The notes below the pieces were generated by a model, which was not told the DNA's origin, made no database searches, and saw only the letters and a program-made list of their open reading frames with translations. From Metellina segmentata (taxonomy: Eukaryota > Arthropoda > Arachnida > Araneae > Tetragnathidae), in the NCBI GenBank assembly GCA_947359465.1, contig OX375881.1, positions 116,184,738 through 116,248,737 on the forward strand: a stretch of DNA of 64,000 nucleotides, given 5' to 3'. Each line of letters starts with the position of its first letter. Position 1 is the stretch's first letter. A program made the position numbers and the translations under genes. Below, piece by piece: positions 34,342 to 44,649 of the stretch.

Positions 34342-35150
34342 TTATGAATCATTTTTATATCCAGGAGAAAAACACTTCATTAGGTCAGCTGACGTGGAAG
34401 TCGTGTTAGAACCTTCGTGGTTACCTACCTTTTCCACGTCATATCTATCCCTAGGTTTAACTCGAATGACTTTATAGGGTCCTAGAAATTTAGGTCTTAG
34501 TTTTAACCCAGAACCGAATTGTGTTCTCTGGATTGCCACCAAATCCCCTTCTTTGTACTTTGGAGCTTTCTTGCGCTTTTTATCGTAGGCTCTCTTGTTT
34601 TCGGCTTGAACCTTCTGGATATTCTTTTTTGCGTCTTGTCGCAGTAAGTTTCTTTGTTCTTGAAGTTCATCTTCTATCTCTTCCATGAGAAGGTTTCGTA
34701 CTTTTAGATCGTTTTTATTCCTCATGTTGACACCAATTAAAAGTTCAAAAGGTGTCCACTTGGTGCTTCTATTAGTTGTGCTGTTGAGTATTCGTTGTAA
34801 TTGATCCACGTATTTGTACCATTTTGTCGAGTCATCTAATGATAATTTGGCTAAAACGGGTATAAGAGTGCGGTGTATCCTCTCAACTTGACCGTTACCT
34901 CGTGGTACTCCGGTGGCGATCTGTAGGTGTTGGATTTCTTCTTCGGCACAAAAATCAGTAAAAGCTCTGGAGTTGAATGCTGATCCTCGATCTGTAATAA
35001 TTCTTTTAGGATTTCCAAAAGTTTTTTGTTGTAGCTTTAACTTATCTATTGCATCTTCTGAGGTGACACTCTTTACTGGATACAGCCATGTGAATTTAGT
35101 AAATGCGTCAACGACCGTTAATATGTGTTGATATCTTTTGTTGTTGAGGG
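34342..35150 (-). pseudogene. gypsy integrase segment
   Basis: Open from about 35150 to 34342 in one frame. The integrase core residues are visible: Asp in LTVVDAFTKF, Asp in IITDRGSAFNS and Glu in GNGQVERIH. The C-terminal part has the expected basic KKRKKAPKYKEGDLV and KFLGPYKVIRVKPRD stretch. No chromodomain follows. The frame is offset from the upstream RNase H frame at about 35140. Confidence 0.85.
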
Positions 35151-35972
35151 CATTGGGCCAATGAAATCTACGTGATACGTACTTAAGGGAATGTCTTCCT
35201 TTGGAATTGGATTCAGAAACCCTTCTTTCTTTCCACTCTTTTTATTAGCTAAGATGCATGGTACGCAGTTGCTGATGACATTACGAACTACCGGATTTAG
35301 ATTTGGGATGAAAAATTCTTGTTTTAGGATATCTTCTGTTTTGGTGGTTGAAAAATGTCCTTTCTCATGTGCAAGTTTGATCAACTCTGCTTGCATATCC
35401 CTCGGGGCTACAATCAATTCACGACCGTTTACAAATTTGTATAAAATTCCATTTCGTTCAAAAAATTCTGAAGACTCGTTGTTGTTGAGAAGTGTTTTTA
35501 AAGTACTAATATATTCATCTTCTGTTTGAGCTTTCTTTAACCTGGCAGTGATGGTATCAGTTTCAATTATTAAGACTGGATTTCTACTTAGAGCATCTAC
35601 ATGCTTCATTCTTTGTTCAGGTCGATGTTCAATTTCATAGTCGAACTCTTCTAAGGATAATGCCCATCTGGCTATACGAGTAACCATGTCTTTCTTGTCC
35701 ATAGTTTTCTGGAAAGCTGAGCAATCTGTAACGATCTTAAAATGATTTCCCAGTAAATAAACGCGAAATTTTTTCAATGCACTAACTATAGCGAGTACTT
35801 CAAGTTCATAGCTACTGTATTTCATTTCAGCTGGTGTCGTTTTCTTAGACATGTATTGGACTGGATGCATTTTTCCGTCTTCGGATTCTTGCAGTAGTAC
35901 AGCTCCATAGCCGTGTTGACTTGCATCAGTGTGTAATTCTGTTCTTTGGCCTTGCCGAAAAATACTTAACAC
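35118..35972 (-). pseudogene. gypsy RNase H and integrase zinc-binding segment
   Basis: Begins in a frame offset from the RT segment. RNase H motifs are ELHTDASQHGYGAVL, KYSSYELEVLAIVSALKKFR and IVTDCSAF. The Arg/Lys-rich linker HRPEQRMKHVDALSRNP follows, then the integrase HHCC domain (HEKGHFSTTKTEDIL with CVPCILANKK) and the start of the integrase core (TYHVDFIGPMPS). It ends at a frame break near 35118. Confidence 0.85.
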
Positions 35973-36055
35973 TGGTTTTTCCGTCAGGAGTTTCTTGAGT
36001 TTTTCGAACGCTTCAATTTGAGGTAGATTGAATGCAAATAAATTTTCTTTCCTAG

Positions 36056-38521
36056 TCAGGTCACACTTAGTGGTTTTGCTATTTTAGAGTATTCCGGAAT
36101 GAATTTTCGGAAATATCCCGTTAGTCCTAGAAAACTTTGTACTTGTTTCACTGTTGTTGGGACGGGAAATTTCTTTACTGCTTGCGTTTTGGCAAACGAT
36201 GGTCGTATTGTTCCATTCTCTACTATGTGTCCTAGGAATTCTACTTTTCGTTGCAAGAATTGACATTTCGTGAATTTTATCTCTAACCCGTATTTTGATG
36301 CAACTTCCAGTACGGATTTTAGGTTTTCTAAACCTTCCTCTTCGTTTTTTGAGGGAATTATCAAATCATCCATATAAATTATTACGATGCCTTTCCTCAT
36401 TAGTTCTCGAAAAATGCCGTATACGTACCGTTGAAATACGCTGGGACTGGTACTTAAACCAAAAGGTACTTTATTGAATTCAAACTGTCCATCGGGGACG
36501 ATGAAAGAAGTTAGCTTGCGGCTATCTTCATCTACGTCAACGTGGAAAAAACCGTTTTTAAGGTCAAGCGTGGTGTATACTTTAGCTTCTTGTAACTTGT
36601 CTAAAACATCTTCTATTAGAGGTAATGGAAATCGATCTTTGACTAATTTTCGGTTTAATTTCCTGTAGTCTACACAGATGCGGGTGGAACCGTCTTTTTT
36701 CTTCACTAATACGATGGGACTGGCGTATTCTGATGAACTAGGTCTAATGATTCCTTGTTCTAGCCATTCGTCAATTTGTTTATTGACTTCTAATTTTTCT
36801 GAGTATGATAAACGTCTTGCAGGTTGGTAGACTGATATGTCATCCTTTAAGATTATTCGCATAGATACGTCTGTTGACAGAGTTTTATCAGGCTTGTAAG
36901 TTGAAATAACTTCAGTTAATTCGTTTTTTATCACAGTATCCTTGATGTGACTCAATTCGATTTCATCCTCTGGACTTGTTTCGGATATGTGCATGAACCA
37001 TTTAGTAGATCCATGTTTTCGAAATTCTACACCATTCTCGGTGATTTCAAGCGAGGCTTGCTTTAAAATGTCTACTCCAATAACTGCTTGGAAAGTTAAC
37101 TGTGACTTTGGCACGATATGCCATGTTAGAGAGAATTCTTCTTCGTCTAAAATGAAACTTTGGTTAAAAGACCCTTTTGTTGGGACATGAGATTTCCCTA
37201 GGCCAGAGAGTGCTATACTCTGTTTCGAAAGCTGTGAATTATCGATGATTCCTTCGACCACGTCATCTCGGATGAGACTGACTGAACTACCCGTATCCAC
37301 GAGTGCAATGATGTGTTTGGTTCCTAATAGTATCTCTTTAGTTTTCAACGTTTTCGATGGGATGACTGAACATGTCTGGACTGGATTATACGAGGGTTTA
37401 TTGGATTCTACAGCTCTTCGTCGTTTATTACATTGAACGTAGAAGTGTCCAGGTTCTTTACAGTAGCTGCACAGTGATTGTCTAGGTTTGACAGTGTTGA
37501 AACTTTGATTAATGTTTAGATATTTCTTTTCTGGCCTGCTTGGTCCGTATCTGTGAATGTCGGTTTTTCGGGAAGGATTCCCATGGTTATTCGGCGGTTT
37601 AGTCTCGTATCTTCCTTTGGAGAAAAAGTTATATTGCTTTGGTTTCAGCGTTCTTCGGACGTCTTCATATTCTTCGAATTTTCTAGCCAGTTCTCTGGGT
37701 GAATTGATGATTGACCATTCATCTAAAAAGTGTTCTTTGAATTCGTATGGAGCTCTCTTTTTGATTTGATCTGCAAGAATGAGATCACGAAGCTGGTCAT
37801 AAGTTTCTACTTTGAAACCTGCTGTCCATCCATCAAAATAGGTTTGTAATTCATGGAGGAAATCTAACCAAGTTCCTTCCGGAGATTTCTGATGTGACAT
37901 GAACATTTGACGAAGTCTTTCTGGAGATAATTTGAATCTTTGCAGCAGTAATTGCTTCACGTGATCATAGTCGTGAGATTTGTCGGATGATTCCCGAGCA
38001 ATTAAGTGTGCGACGTCTACTGGTAGTAGGCCTATTAGATGCTGAACCCATTCTTTTTTAGGGATCGATGCTAATTCTGCATGTTTTTCGAACAGGATGA
38101 GGTTGAGATTTATATCTTCTTTCATATCGAATTTGTGGAATGATTCACGTAAGGCTCTGCTTGGTACTTGAGATGTTGCGGCTGTATTTTCCGAAGTTGA
38201 ATCTCTTTGAACTTGGATCCTTAATTTCTCGAGCTCATGTTCTGCTGCTTGTTTTCGTTCTTCGATATCTTCTTGACGTCTTTTTTCATCTTCTTGACGT
38301 CTTTTTTCATCTTCTTGCTGTTTTTCTACAAGTTCTTCTTGTCGCAGTCTATCTTCTATGATGCTTTCAAAAAGGGTTTTAACATCTTCTTCATCATAAT
38401 TATCGATTTTTAAGATTAACTGTTTTAGTACTGGTTTAGTAATCGCTGCAGTTACAGTTATACCGAATTCTGTTGCCAAATTCACGAGATCTTCTTTCTT
38501 CCCTTTTAGAAGGAAAGCCAT
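36056..38521 (-). CDS. gypsy gag-protease-reverse transcriptase ORF
   Basis: 821 residues from ATG 38521. The Gag region has a charged repeat (EDEKRRQEDEKRRQED, about residues 75-90, also visible as a short DNA repeat near 38270-38310) and a CCHC knuckle (CSYCKEPGHFYVQC, about 348-361). The protease active site is ALVDTGSSVSLI (about 407-418). RT motifs include VKKKDGSTRICVDYRKLN, PFGLSTSPSVFQR and the catalytic YMDD (about 717). Gag and pol share one frame here, as in some gypsy lineages. The ORF ends prematurely at 36056 because of a small indel before RNase H. Confidence 0.9.
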   Translation of the reverse strand: MAFLLKGKKEDLVNLATEFGITVTAAITKPVLKQLILKIDNYDEEDVKTLFESIIEDRLRQEELVEKQQEDEKRRQEDEKRRQEDIEERKQAAEHELEKLRIQVQRDSTSENTAATSQVPSRALRESFHKFDMKEDINLNLILFEKHAELASIPKKEWVQHLIGLLPVDVAHLIARESSDKSHDYDHVKQLLLQRFKLSPERLRQMFMSHQKSPEGTWLDFLHELQTYFDGWTAGFKVETYDQLRDLILADQIKKRAPYEFKEHFLDEWSIINSPRELARKFEEYEDVRRTLKPKQYNFFSKGRYETKPPNNHGNPSRKTDIHRYGPSRPEKKYLNINQSFNTVKPRQSLCSYCKEPGHFYVQCNKRRRAVESNKPSYNPVQTCSVIPSKTLKTKEILLGTKHIIALVDTGSSVSLIRDDVVEGIIDNSQLSKQSIALSGLGKSHVPTKGSFNQSFILDEEEFSLTWHIVPKSQLTFQAVIGVDILKQASLEITENGVEFRKHGSTKWFMHISETSPEDEIELSHIKDTVIKNELTEVISTYKPDKTLSTDVSMRIILKDDISVYQPARRLSYSEKLEVNKQIDEWLEQGIIRPSSSEYASPIVLVKKKDGSTRICVDYRKLNRKLVKDRFPLPLIEDVLDKLQEAKVYTTLDLKNGFFHVDVDEDSRKLTSFIVPDGQFEFNKVPFGLSTSPSVFQRYVYGIFRELMRKGIVIIYMDDLIIPSKNEEEGLENLKSVLEVASKYGLEIKFTKCQFLQRKVEFLGHIVENGTIRPSFAKTQAVKKFPVPTTVKQVQSFLGLTGYFRKFIPEYSKIAKPLSVT

Positions 38522-39306
38522 TTTGATTTAGCAATATTTGGTGGAAACCCAAAGAACTTTGAGAAATTTCCAAAAAATTAAAAGGGGCACCACGAAAATT
38601 ACTGAAATGAATTTTAAGACAACACAAATATATTTTTGCAGAAAGTTGATTAACTATTAGAAAATATTCCTACCTTTTTCAGTACACCTAAATAAGATTA
38701 TATCACATGATTCATATTGAGAAAAATAAGATAGATTGAATAATACTGTTAATATCAGTTCAAAAAAGATAAAATATAGAAACAATCAATACTTTTGTAA
38801 ATATCTGTCAAAATTGACTAATGCGGATAATGTTTATAAAGAATAAGTACTGAGGTAAATTTATCACAAATTAAAAACAATAAATCAAATCATATTGAAA
38901 TTAATAAATCAATAATCAAATTGATAAACGTATTTTTAACTAAGTAATTTATAAAATTTTCTTCAATTCAAAGTCGTTTAAGTTATTGTTTTTTTTTATC
39001 AAAACAAATGTTTAAAACAGACGGTTATAAATAAGACGTAGAAGAAGACTTGTAGAATTAGTTGTAGTTTGACGTATCAAATACACAAAAAAAAGGGGGT
39101 TGCGACTAACCACCTTGGTCACTAAACACGATGAATTTTTCACTCTTGGAAGTAAATTGACATATGGAAACACATACACAAGGGGTTGCGACGAATCACC
39201 TTGGTCATTAGGCACTCGAAGTACAGCACATTGAACGGATCGTTGGGAGCAAAAGTACTAAGTGGTGATTTCGACGATAATTTTTACGATAAGGGAAACG
39301 TGTAGT

Positions 39307-39480
39307 AGACCCGACGAGTGAAACGTGGAGACCCGACGAGTGAAGCGTGGAGACCCGACGAGTGAAGCGTGGAGACCCGACGAGTGAAGCGTGGAGACCC
39401 GACGAGTGAAGCGTGGAGACCCGACGAGTGAAGCGTGGAGACCCGACGAGTGAAGCGTGAAGACCCGACGAGTGAAGCGG
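39307..39480. repeat. 22-bp tandem array, eight units
   Basis: Units of AGACCCGACGAGTGAAGCGTGG repeat head to tail with few changes; the last unit is shortened. It lies in the gypsy leader. The core GACGAGTGAAGC is shared with the adjacent array. Confidence 0.9.
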
Positions 39481-39658
39481 AAACACGGTCTGGTTACGAC
39501 GAGTGAAGCTGAAACACTGGCTGGTTACGACGAGTGAAGCTGAAACACGGGCTGGTTACGACGAGTGAAGCAGAAACACGGGCTGGTTACGACGAGTGAA
39601 GCTGAAACACGGGCTGGTTACGACGAGTGAAACGGAAACACGGGCTGGTTACGACGAG
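39481..39658. repeat. about 30-bp tandem array, six units
   Basis: Units contain AAACACGGGCTGGTTACGAC followed by GAGTGAAGCTG. They share the GACGAGTGAAGC core with the 22-bp array, so the two arrays probably expanded from one seed sequence. Confidence 0.9.
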
Positions 39659-39938
39659 CAGGACGAACACTTTGGACAGGACTGTGGGAGCTCCGGACAG
39701 TTGTAAAGGCACGTGGATGCACTTCAGAGATGATTTATCAACTACTCTTCCTGGACGAATAACTCCAGGTGGTTGGCAGCTTCTATCGTTGTTACTTTCC
39801 GAGAATTAAGACGTATGGGTGTGCTCCGTGTTATTACGAAATACTACACAAGGGGATTAACTCTTTTCCAAATCGAAAGAATAAACTCGAACCTAATTCA
39901 ATTAATTTTTCGGATCCCGGTCGAGCCCCCAAAATATA

Positions 39939-40457
39939 TGTGGGGTTAGTGGGTCGGTTATTTTTATGTCTAGGGGTTGTCTCAGGTAGAAGACTTATTT
40001 TAGAAAACAATTATATTTATTAACAAAATTACTATTTACATTACAAATAAGATAAAATGACATTAAAATAAGAATTGATAAGTTGACAGCAGGAATCAGT
40101 TTCAAAACACAAGTATTTTAGAAACCTGTCATGACGGAGGAATTGGGACAAAATAGTTAATTTAAACAGCTTAATCTATAAACGAAGGACTATTTAAAGT
40201 CAAAGAAGATTTAGTTTACAAAATTGGTTATTACCGCGAAACGGAACAACGGAAAAACACACCCATGCTGGCGATCGAAAAATGTCTGACTCCTCATACT
40301 CTGTGAAGGCTCCAGACCGTTCTAGAAAGATAACGCAACTCACCTGCGCAGTAACAGAAATTTAGTACTAGTAATAGAATAGTAGTTTGGTCCAATTCGT
40401 GCTGTCATCTACCGGCTTCGGTAAACAGTAGAAATTACTCACATGAAAATTCCTACA
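39939..40457 (-). repeat. gypsy 5' LTR (519 bp)
   Basis: Same sequence as 33592-34108 apart from three substitutions and a 2-bp insertion. It should carry the element's promoter for minus-strand transcription; no specific box was assigned. Confidence 0.95.
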
Positions 40458-40569
40458 GTAATTTAACATCAATTTATGGTAATAAACTAATAGTAAGAAT
40501 ACGACTTAAAAAGTAAGTGACAAAACGGTAACTTGATAATATTTTAAATAAGCTGTTGCATTATTTTAT

Positions 40570-41365
40570 TATATTTTCATATACTGACATGGCAAATCGC
40601 CTTCACTTACAAAATTCAGACGTAAATGATCTCGAAGAGTCGTTGGTTCAGGTTCAGTGTAACCATTAAACACATTATTATCAACGTTTTTCATCAAACC
40701 GGTGTGCGTTAAGATGTCTTCGTGCGAATAACCATAACCTCGTTCGTATGAAATTATGCACTCCGTTCACATGCTTTTATTATGTCAATTGCAAATCAAT
40801 ATTAACGTTCAATGGTCTAAAGAAAATCCTCCATTTATTAGCTAAAATACCAAAAGAGCATTCAATGAACTGGCGGTCTCTAGAAAGCCCGTAATTAAAT
40901 ACTGTTTTATTCTGTAGTAAATTTTTTCTACCATACTGACCTCAACGTTAACGACAGCCTTTCTCGTGGTGGTATGATGTCTCTCATATTTGTGTCCTGC
41001 TTCTTAGGCTCCGTTCACATGAGTCGCGTAAAATGCGCTTTTGGTAAGGCTGTCAGGGTCCCGCTCTTCAAGGTTGCAAAGATGGATACTTGAATTAGAG
41101 GAATAAATAAACATAATTTAATGGCGGGACCTCGCTAGCCTCGTCATACGCGCGTTGAAACGCCTTATGTGAACGTGGCCTAAATGTATCCTGTTGAAGT
41201 GTTCTCTAAAAGAAGCTACTGATACACGGAACTAATTAAAAAATTCAGTCGAGTCGTCTTCCAGTTCGCGATACAGAACATGATATAAACCTTTCTGCGC
41301 ACGAAATTTATTGATAGAGTGTACCCAATACTTCTTTTTGACATTTTTTGGTTTTTCTTATGATT
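40570..41365 (-). pseudogene. HARBI1-like Harbinger transposase remnant
   Basis: N-terminal part (41360-41190): KKKYWVHSINKFRAQKGLYH then FRVSVASFREHFNRI. After the MITE at 41007-41180 comes NMRDIIPPRERLSLTLR (about 40985-40935). The C-terminal part (40925-40590) has VFNYGLSRDRQFIECSFGIL then ANKWRIFFRPLNVN, GVHNFIRTR and TTLRDHLRLNF. These match the start and end of PIF/Harbinger transposases. Most of the catalytic core between them is missing and stops are present, so the gene is dead. Confidence 0.8.
41007..41180. mobile_element. small Harbinger-type MITE nested in the transposase
   Basis: 174 bp with ends GGCTCCGTTCACAT and, on the other strand, GGCCACGTTCACAT. Flanks are TTA on the left and TAA on the right, close to the TWA duplication of this superfamily. 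It splits the Harbinger transposase remnant. Confidence 0.6.
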
Positions 41366-41959
41366 AAAATACCATAATGCAAGCATTTACAGCTCATCCA
41401 TTCTGAAAGCAAGCAGGATTCCAAAGGACGTAAAAGTCGTGACGTCATTGTCTATTGCGCGCCCATATTCGTATTGCCAAAAATTCAAAAGTTACAATTG
41501 AAGAATTATTTATTTAAAAAAAATCAAATGTAAGGTATCTATAAAATTTTTCGCAGATTTCAAATTCGCTGAGATTTTTAATCTATCTTTAACGATGCCG
41601 ATTTTACAAAAAAGAAGTAAACAATGCCGATTAAAAATTTTGTTTTGCTTCTCTTCACTCGAATCGTTTGTTTGCAGGAAATGAATCTATACGACTATCA
41701 CAGGTGACCGGTGTGAGCGATCGATCTCCTTCGTGTGAAGGCGCCCTAAGGCAGGCTGTTCTAAATTGTTATTTTTTTTTTCAATCATAAGAAAGATTAT
41801 TTTTGTTTTGCTGAATCAGAAAGGGTTACTGCATCATCCTTTTACAAAATTCAACTGTAGTTTTTAATTATGATTAATGCGGATCAATTTTTATTATTTT
41901 GTAACCACAGTTTTAACTATTCTCACAAATTTGTGAGATATTTTAAGTTAAAAAAGACT

Positions 41960-42507
41960 TCACATTTGTAGAAAACTGTTGATTTTGATGTAACCTTTTT
42001 GTAAAAGAAATTTATTTTTAATTTTATCACCACTAAAAACACCCTTCTTATTTTTAAAACACAACAAGTACATGATCTGCTCATTCTAGAAACAAAATAT
42101 GATACCTGTGTTATGTGTGGTTTATGAGGTATGATCTATTGAATCTACTGACTGAAAAAATATAAAAAAATCACTTAATCTGATGAGTGGCAACACTCTA
42201 TTACCATTAGTATCTCTTTTATGGCTTAATTTGAAGGAGAAAATTATTAGCTTAAATTTGATACCAAGATCAGCCCAATTGGTTGAAAATAAGTAAAACG
42301 GGAGGGTCTTTCTAAAATGATACCAAAAGCAAAATAGCCAAAATTGTGCAAAAATCTAAAAATTCCCACAGATTCAATTTTTGTTGAACAAATCTGAAAA
42401 AATTAATTTAATATTATGTCATAAGAATCTATTCATAAAAAAAAAATTTGAAAAAGATCTGAGGTATGATGTCACTTAGACCTGGGTGAATTGACATGAA
42501 ATGACCC
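41960..42507 (-). repeat. outer element, right long inverted repeat
   Basis: Reverse complement of 27460-28020, about 80% alike by eye. The terminus TGACATGAAATGACCC ends at 42507. Confidence 0.85.
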
Positions 42508-43200
42508 TTTTACATTTATGTGCACACTACAGACGATTGGTCAAAAATCTTGACAGTTAAAAAATCATAACAATAATTTTCGAAAAAATCTGAAAACTTC
42601 AATGTATACTTTAATTTATCTAAATAAACAAATTACAAAAAGTTAATTTTTTAAACTATTTTAAAGTTGTTTTTAATGGGTTAATGTTGAAAACTTAGAT
42701 AATGAAATTCAATCTTTCAAAGCTCAAGTTGTGGAACTCATTGAGGATATAGAGTCAGCTACCCAACTTTGACTTGTTAAAGTGTAAATGCAAATAATCT
42801 CTTAGAGATGCATATCCGAATACAGAAATTGCCCTCAGGATTTATTTTACCTTACCGGTCACAGTGGCGTCCTGCGAGCGCAGTTCCACAGTTAAGCTCC
42901 GGTCTAGCATGGGGCAAGAACCGTTCGACAAATCTTGCAATGTCAACCATTTTAGAAAAGGTGGCAGAAAAAATGAAGTTTTTTACGACATAATCACAGA
43001 ATTTGCCTTGCAAAAAGCAAGAAAATTAAGTAGGTTTTACAATTTTTTCCATGTAGTTTATTTATGAATTTTTTAAATTATAAATGTAGTATATCCAGTT
43101 ACACGCGCTTTTTATTTTCAGTCCTATCTCTGCTTGTATATATTTTGACATGGGAGCAGGAGGCAAGTCCTACCATTGCCAATGGCGCAAGAACCCTATA
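42508..43200. other. no clear gene
   Basis: Contains a short coiled-coil-like frame (VENLDNEIQSFKAQVVELIE, about 42690-42770) ending in a stop; its origin is unknown. Otherwise featureless. Confidence 0.35.
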
Positions 43201-43724
43201 CAGGGTGTCCCTGAATTCATGGGCCAAACTTTAAGGGTAAGTAAAACACATATAAAGAAGCATTTTTTGTATAGCAACATGGGATCGGAAATAAAAAGTG
43301 CAGGCGGAAAAACAAGATATGCTCTGAGGAAATGAAAAAAAAAGCTCTTTACTTACATAATATTTTTAGTGCAGACGATAGAAACGTTTAGTGACGTAGC
43401 TTAAAAAAAAGATGAATTTTTGGGAAGAAAAATATTGAATAGTAGACGTTTATTTAGTTTACACTATCAAATCGTCTGATAAACAATTTTATTGAATTTG
43501 AATGGCATTACGCGATCTGCAAACGATTCTTTGCTGCTCGAGAGTTAGTTTTCTGTTAAAATCTTTGCTGTTGGAAACGATTCTTTGCTTTTCATTTCCC
43601 CTCAGCATTTCTTGTTTTTCCACCTGCCCTTTTCATTTCCGACCTCATGTCGCTATAAAAAAAATGCTTCTTTCTATGTATTTTACTTACCTAAGGTTTG
43701 GCCCATGAATTCAGGGACACCCTG
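43201..43724. mobile_element. foldback MITE with TA target duplication
   Basis: Termini CAGGGTGTCCCTGAATTCAT on both strands, flanked by TA (43199-43200 and 43725-43726). The inverted arms extend about 150 bp on each side (GGGCCAAAC, GTAAGTAAAA, GAAGCATTTTTT, TCGGAAAT), so the 524-bp element is almost a palindrome. TA duplication and the CAGGGTGTCC end suggest a Tc1/mariner-related MITE. Confidence 0.85.
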
Positions 43725-43726
43725 TA

Positions 43727-44579
43727 TATGGCACTGGCGCCCGCCACACATAAAAAAAGCTGATTCTCTTGGGGGGGGGCATTGATAAATATAGGTGTCA
43801 ATTTTTCGTGATTTTAAGACTCTTTTTTTCTTTAAACTATGAAATGATATCAAGAACAAATTCCCCCCCCCTCTTATTTAATAGCGATATCATCCCCCAA
43901 CGAAATTTCGCACTTAAAATGTTCAAAAACCAATTTATATTTTCTTTTAAGCATAAATTTAAAGGGTATTAAAGAGTGATATTGATATCAATTACCATCC
44001 CCTCCACCCTCATCCAAACAATACGGCGAATCATCATCTCGCATCTGCAATAAATTTCTGTCGATATTTCTATATAATTTCAAAATACAAAAAAAATAAC
44101 TTAATAGTTTGAATTAATTTTCTCATTTAAATATATTTTTAAACAAATAATAAAAACTATTTTGAATTACGCTTAAAAATTTAAGTAACAATGTATAATT
44201 AAAATGATTTTGCTGAGAAGTATAATATATCATTAATAGTAATTTTTTCTTGTATTTTTTTAATAGTAATTTAATATTATTTATCGAAATTTTTTGCAGA
44301 CTTGCTAGACTACAAGCTATTTTTAAATTACGTAAATTCTGAATATTTTGTTGATTAAAACGCGGGAATATATCCGTAGACATTAAGAAAATAAACAAAT
44401 GTGTAATGTAAGAGTCGCGGTGATCGTTGGACTACATCCATGACGTCACAGAATCTTGGTATTGCCTTTTGTTATAGGAGACGTTGCTTAGACCCCCGGA
44501 CCGATTGTAAAGACGCATTCACATCAAAATTATTTAATAGATGAATACCCCAGATTTTCTTCAATAAAATCTTGACGAG
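43727..44579. other. no gene; homopolymer runs
   Basis: Contains G and C homopolymers (near 43771 and 43863) and AT-rich sequence. No supported feature. Confidence 0.5.
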
Positions 44580-44585
44580 TTTATT
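44580..44585 (-). promoter_or_regulatory. poly(A) signal AATAAA of the tetraspanin gene
   Basis: TTTATT on the plus strand reads AATAAA on the minus strand, 65-70 bases beyond the stop codon at 44650. Confidence 0.6.
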
Positions 44586-44649
44586 AATAATCAATGCCTC
44601 AATACTTTATCCATTGAATACAAATAAGCCTTAACGCCTGAGCTCATCA

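Larger units (their letters stand above)
38522..39938 (-). other. gypsy 5' leader with primer-binding site
   Basis: This long leader separates the 5' LTR from gag. On the minus strand the sequence eight bases after the LTR is TGGGGGCTCGACCGGGATC (about 39930-39912), a plausible tRNA primer-binding site beginning TGG; the tRNA is not identified. The leader contains the tandem arrays at 39307-39658. Confidence 0.6.
33592..40457 (-). mobile_element. Ty3/gypsy LTR retrotransposon, recent insertion
   Basis: Two LTRs (33592-34108 and 39939-40457) start TG and end CA and are flanked by a GTAA 4-bp duplication at 33588-33591 and 40458-40461. Coding is on the minus strand in the order gag, protease, RT, RNase H, integrase, which is the Ty3/gypsy order. 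No env gene is seen. The LTRs differ by three substitutions and one 2-bp indel, so insertion was recent. Two frame breaks in pol (near 36060 and 35140) mean this copy is probably not autonomous, unless they are sequencing errors. Confidence 0.95.
32944..41746 (-). mobile_element. PIF/Harbinger transposon carrying a gypsy insertion and a MITE
   Basis: Inverted termini are GGGCGCCTTCACACAAAGGA (32944 on) and GGGCGCCTTCACACGAAGGA (41746 back on the minus strand). They extend about 41 bp through GATCGATCG and ACCGGTC with few mismatches and are flanked by TAA. Two decayed genes are inside: a MADF-domain protein at the left end (plus strand) and a HARBI1-like transposase at the right (minus strand). 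The young gypsy element 33592-40457 makes up most of its length; without it the element is about 1.9 kb. Confidence 0.9.
27460..42507. mobile_element. outer TIR element of unassigned family, filled with nested insertions
   Basis: The ends GGGTCATTTCATGT (27460) and its reverse complement (ending 42507) begin long inverted repeats of about 550 bp that remain alignable throughout. Inside on the minus strand is a decayed ORF (28230-29365). Three later insertions occupy most of the span: Tc1 (29545-30943), a CR1-like LINE (31340-32890) and Harbinger with gypsy (32944-41746). Without them about 3.2 kb of the outer element remains. Flanks share only a short T-rich string, so the target duplication is unclear. 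Confidence 0.7.

Noticed and set aside
39307..39658. CRISPR-like direct repeats
   Set aside because: Units are contiguous with no unique spacers, and the array lies in a eukaryotic LTR element leader.
33592..40457. Endogenous retrovirus with env
   Set aside because: No envelope ORF lies between integrase and the 3' LTR.
27460..42507. Polinton/Maverick element
   Set aside because: The 15-kb size and inverted repeats suggested it, but no polymerase B, integrase or capsid genes belong to the outer element; the length comes from nested insertions.
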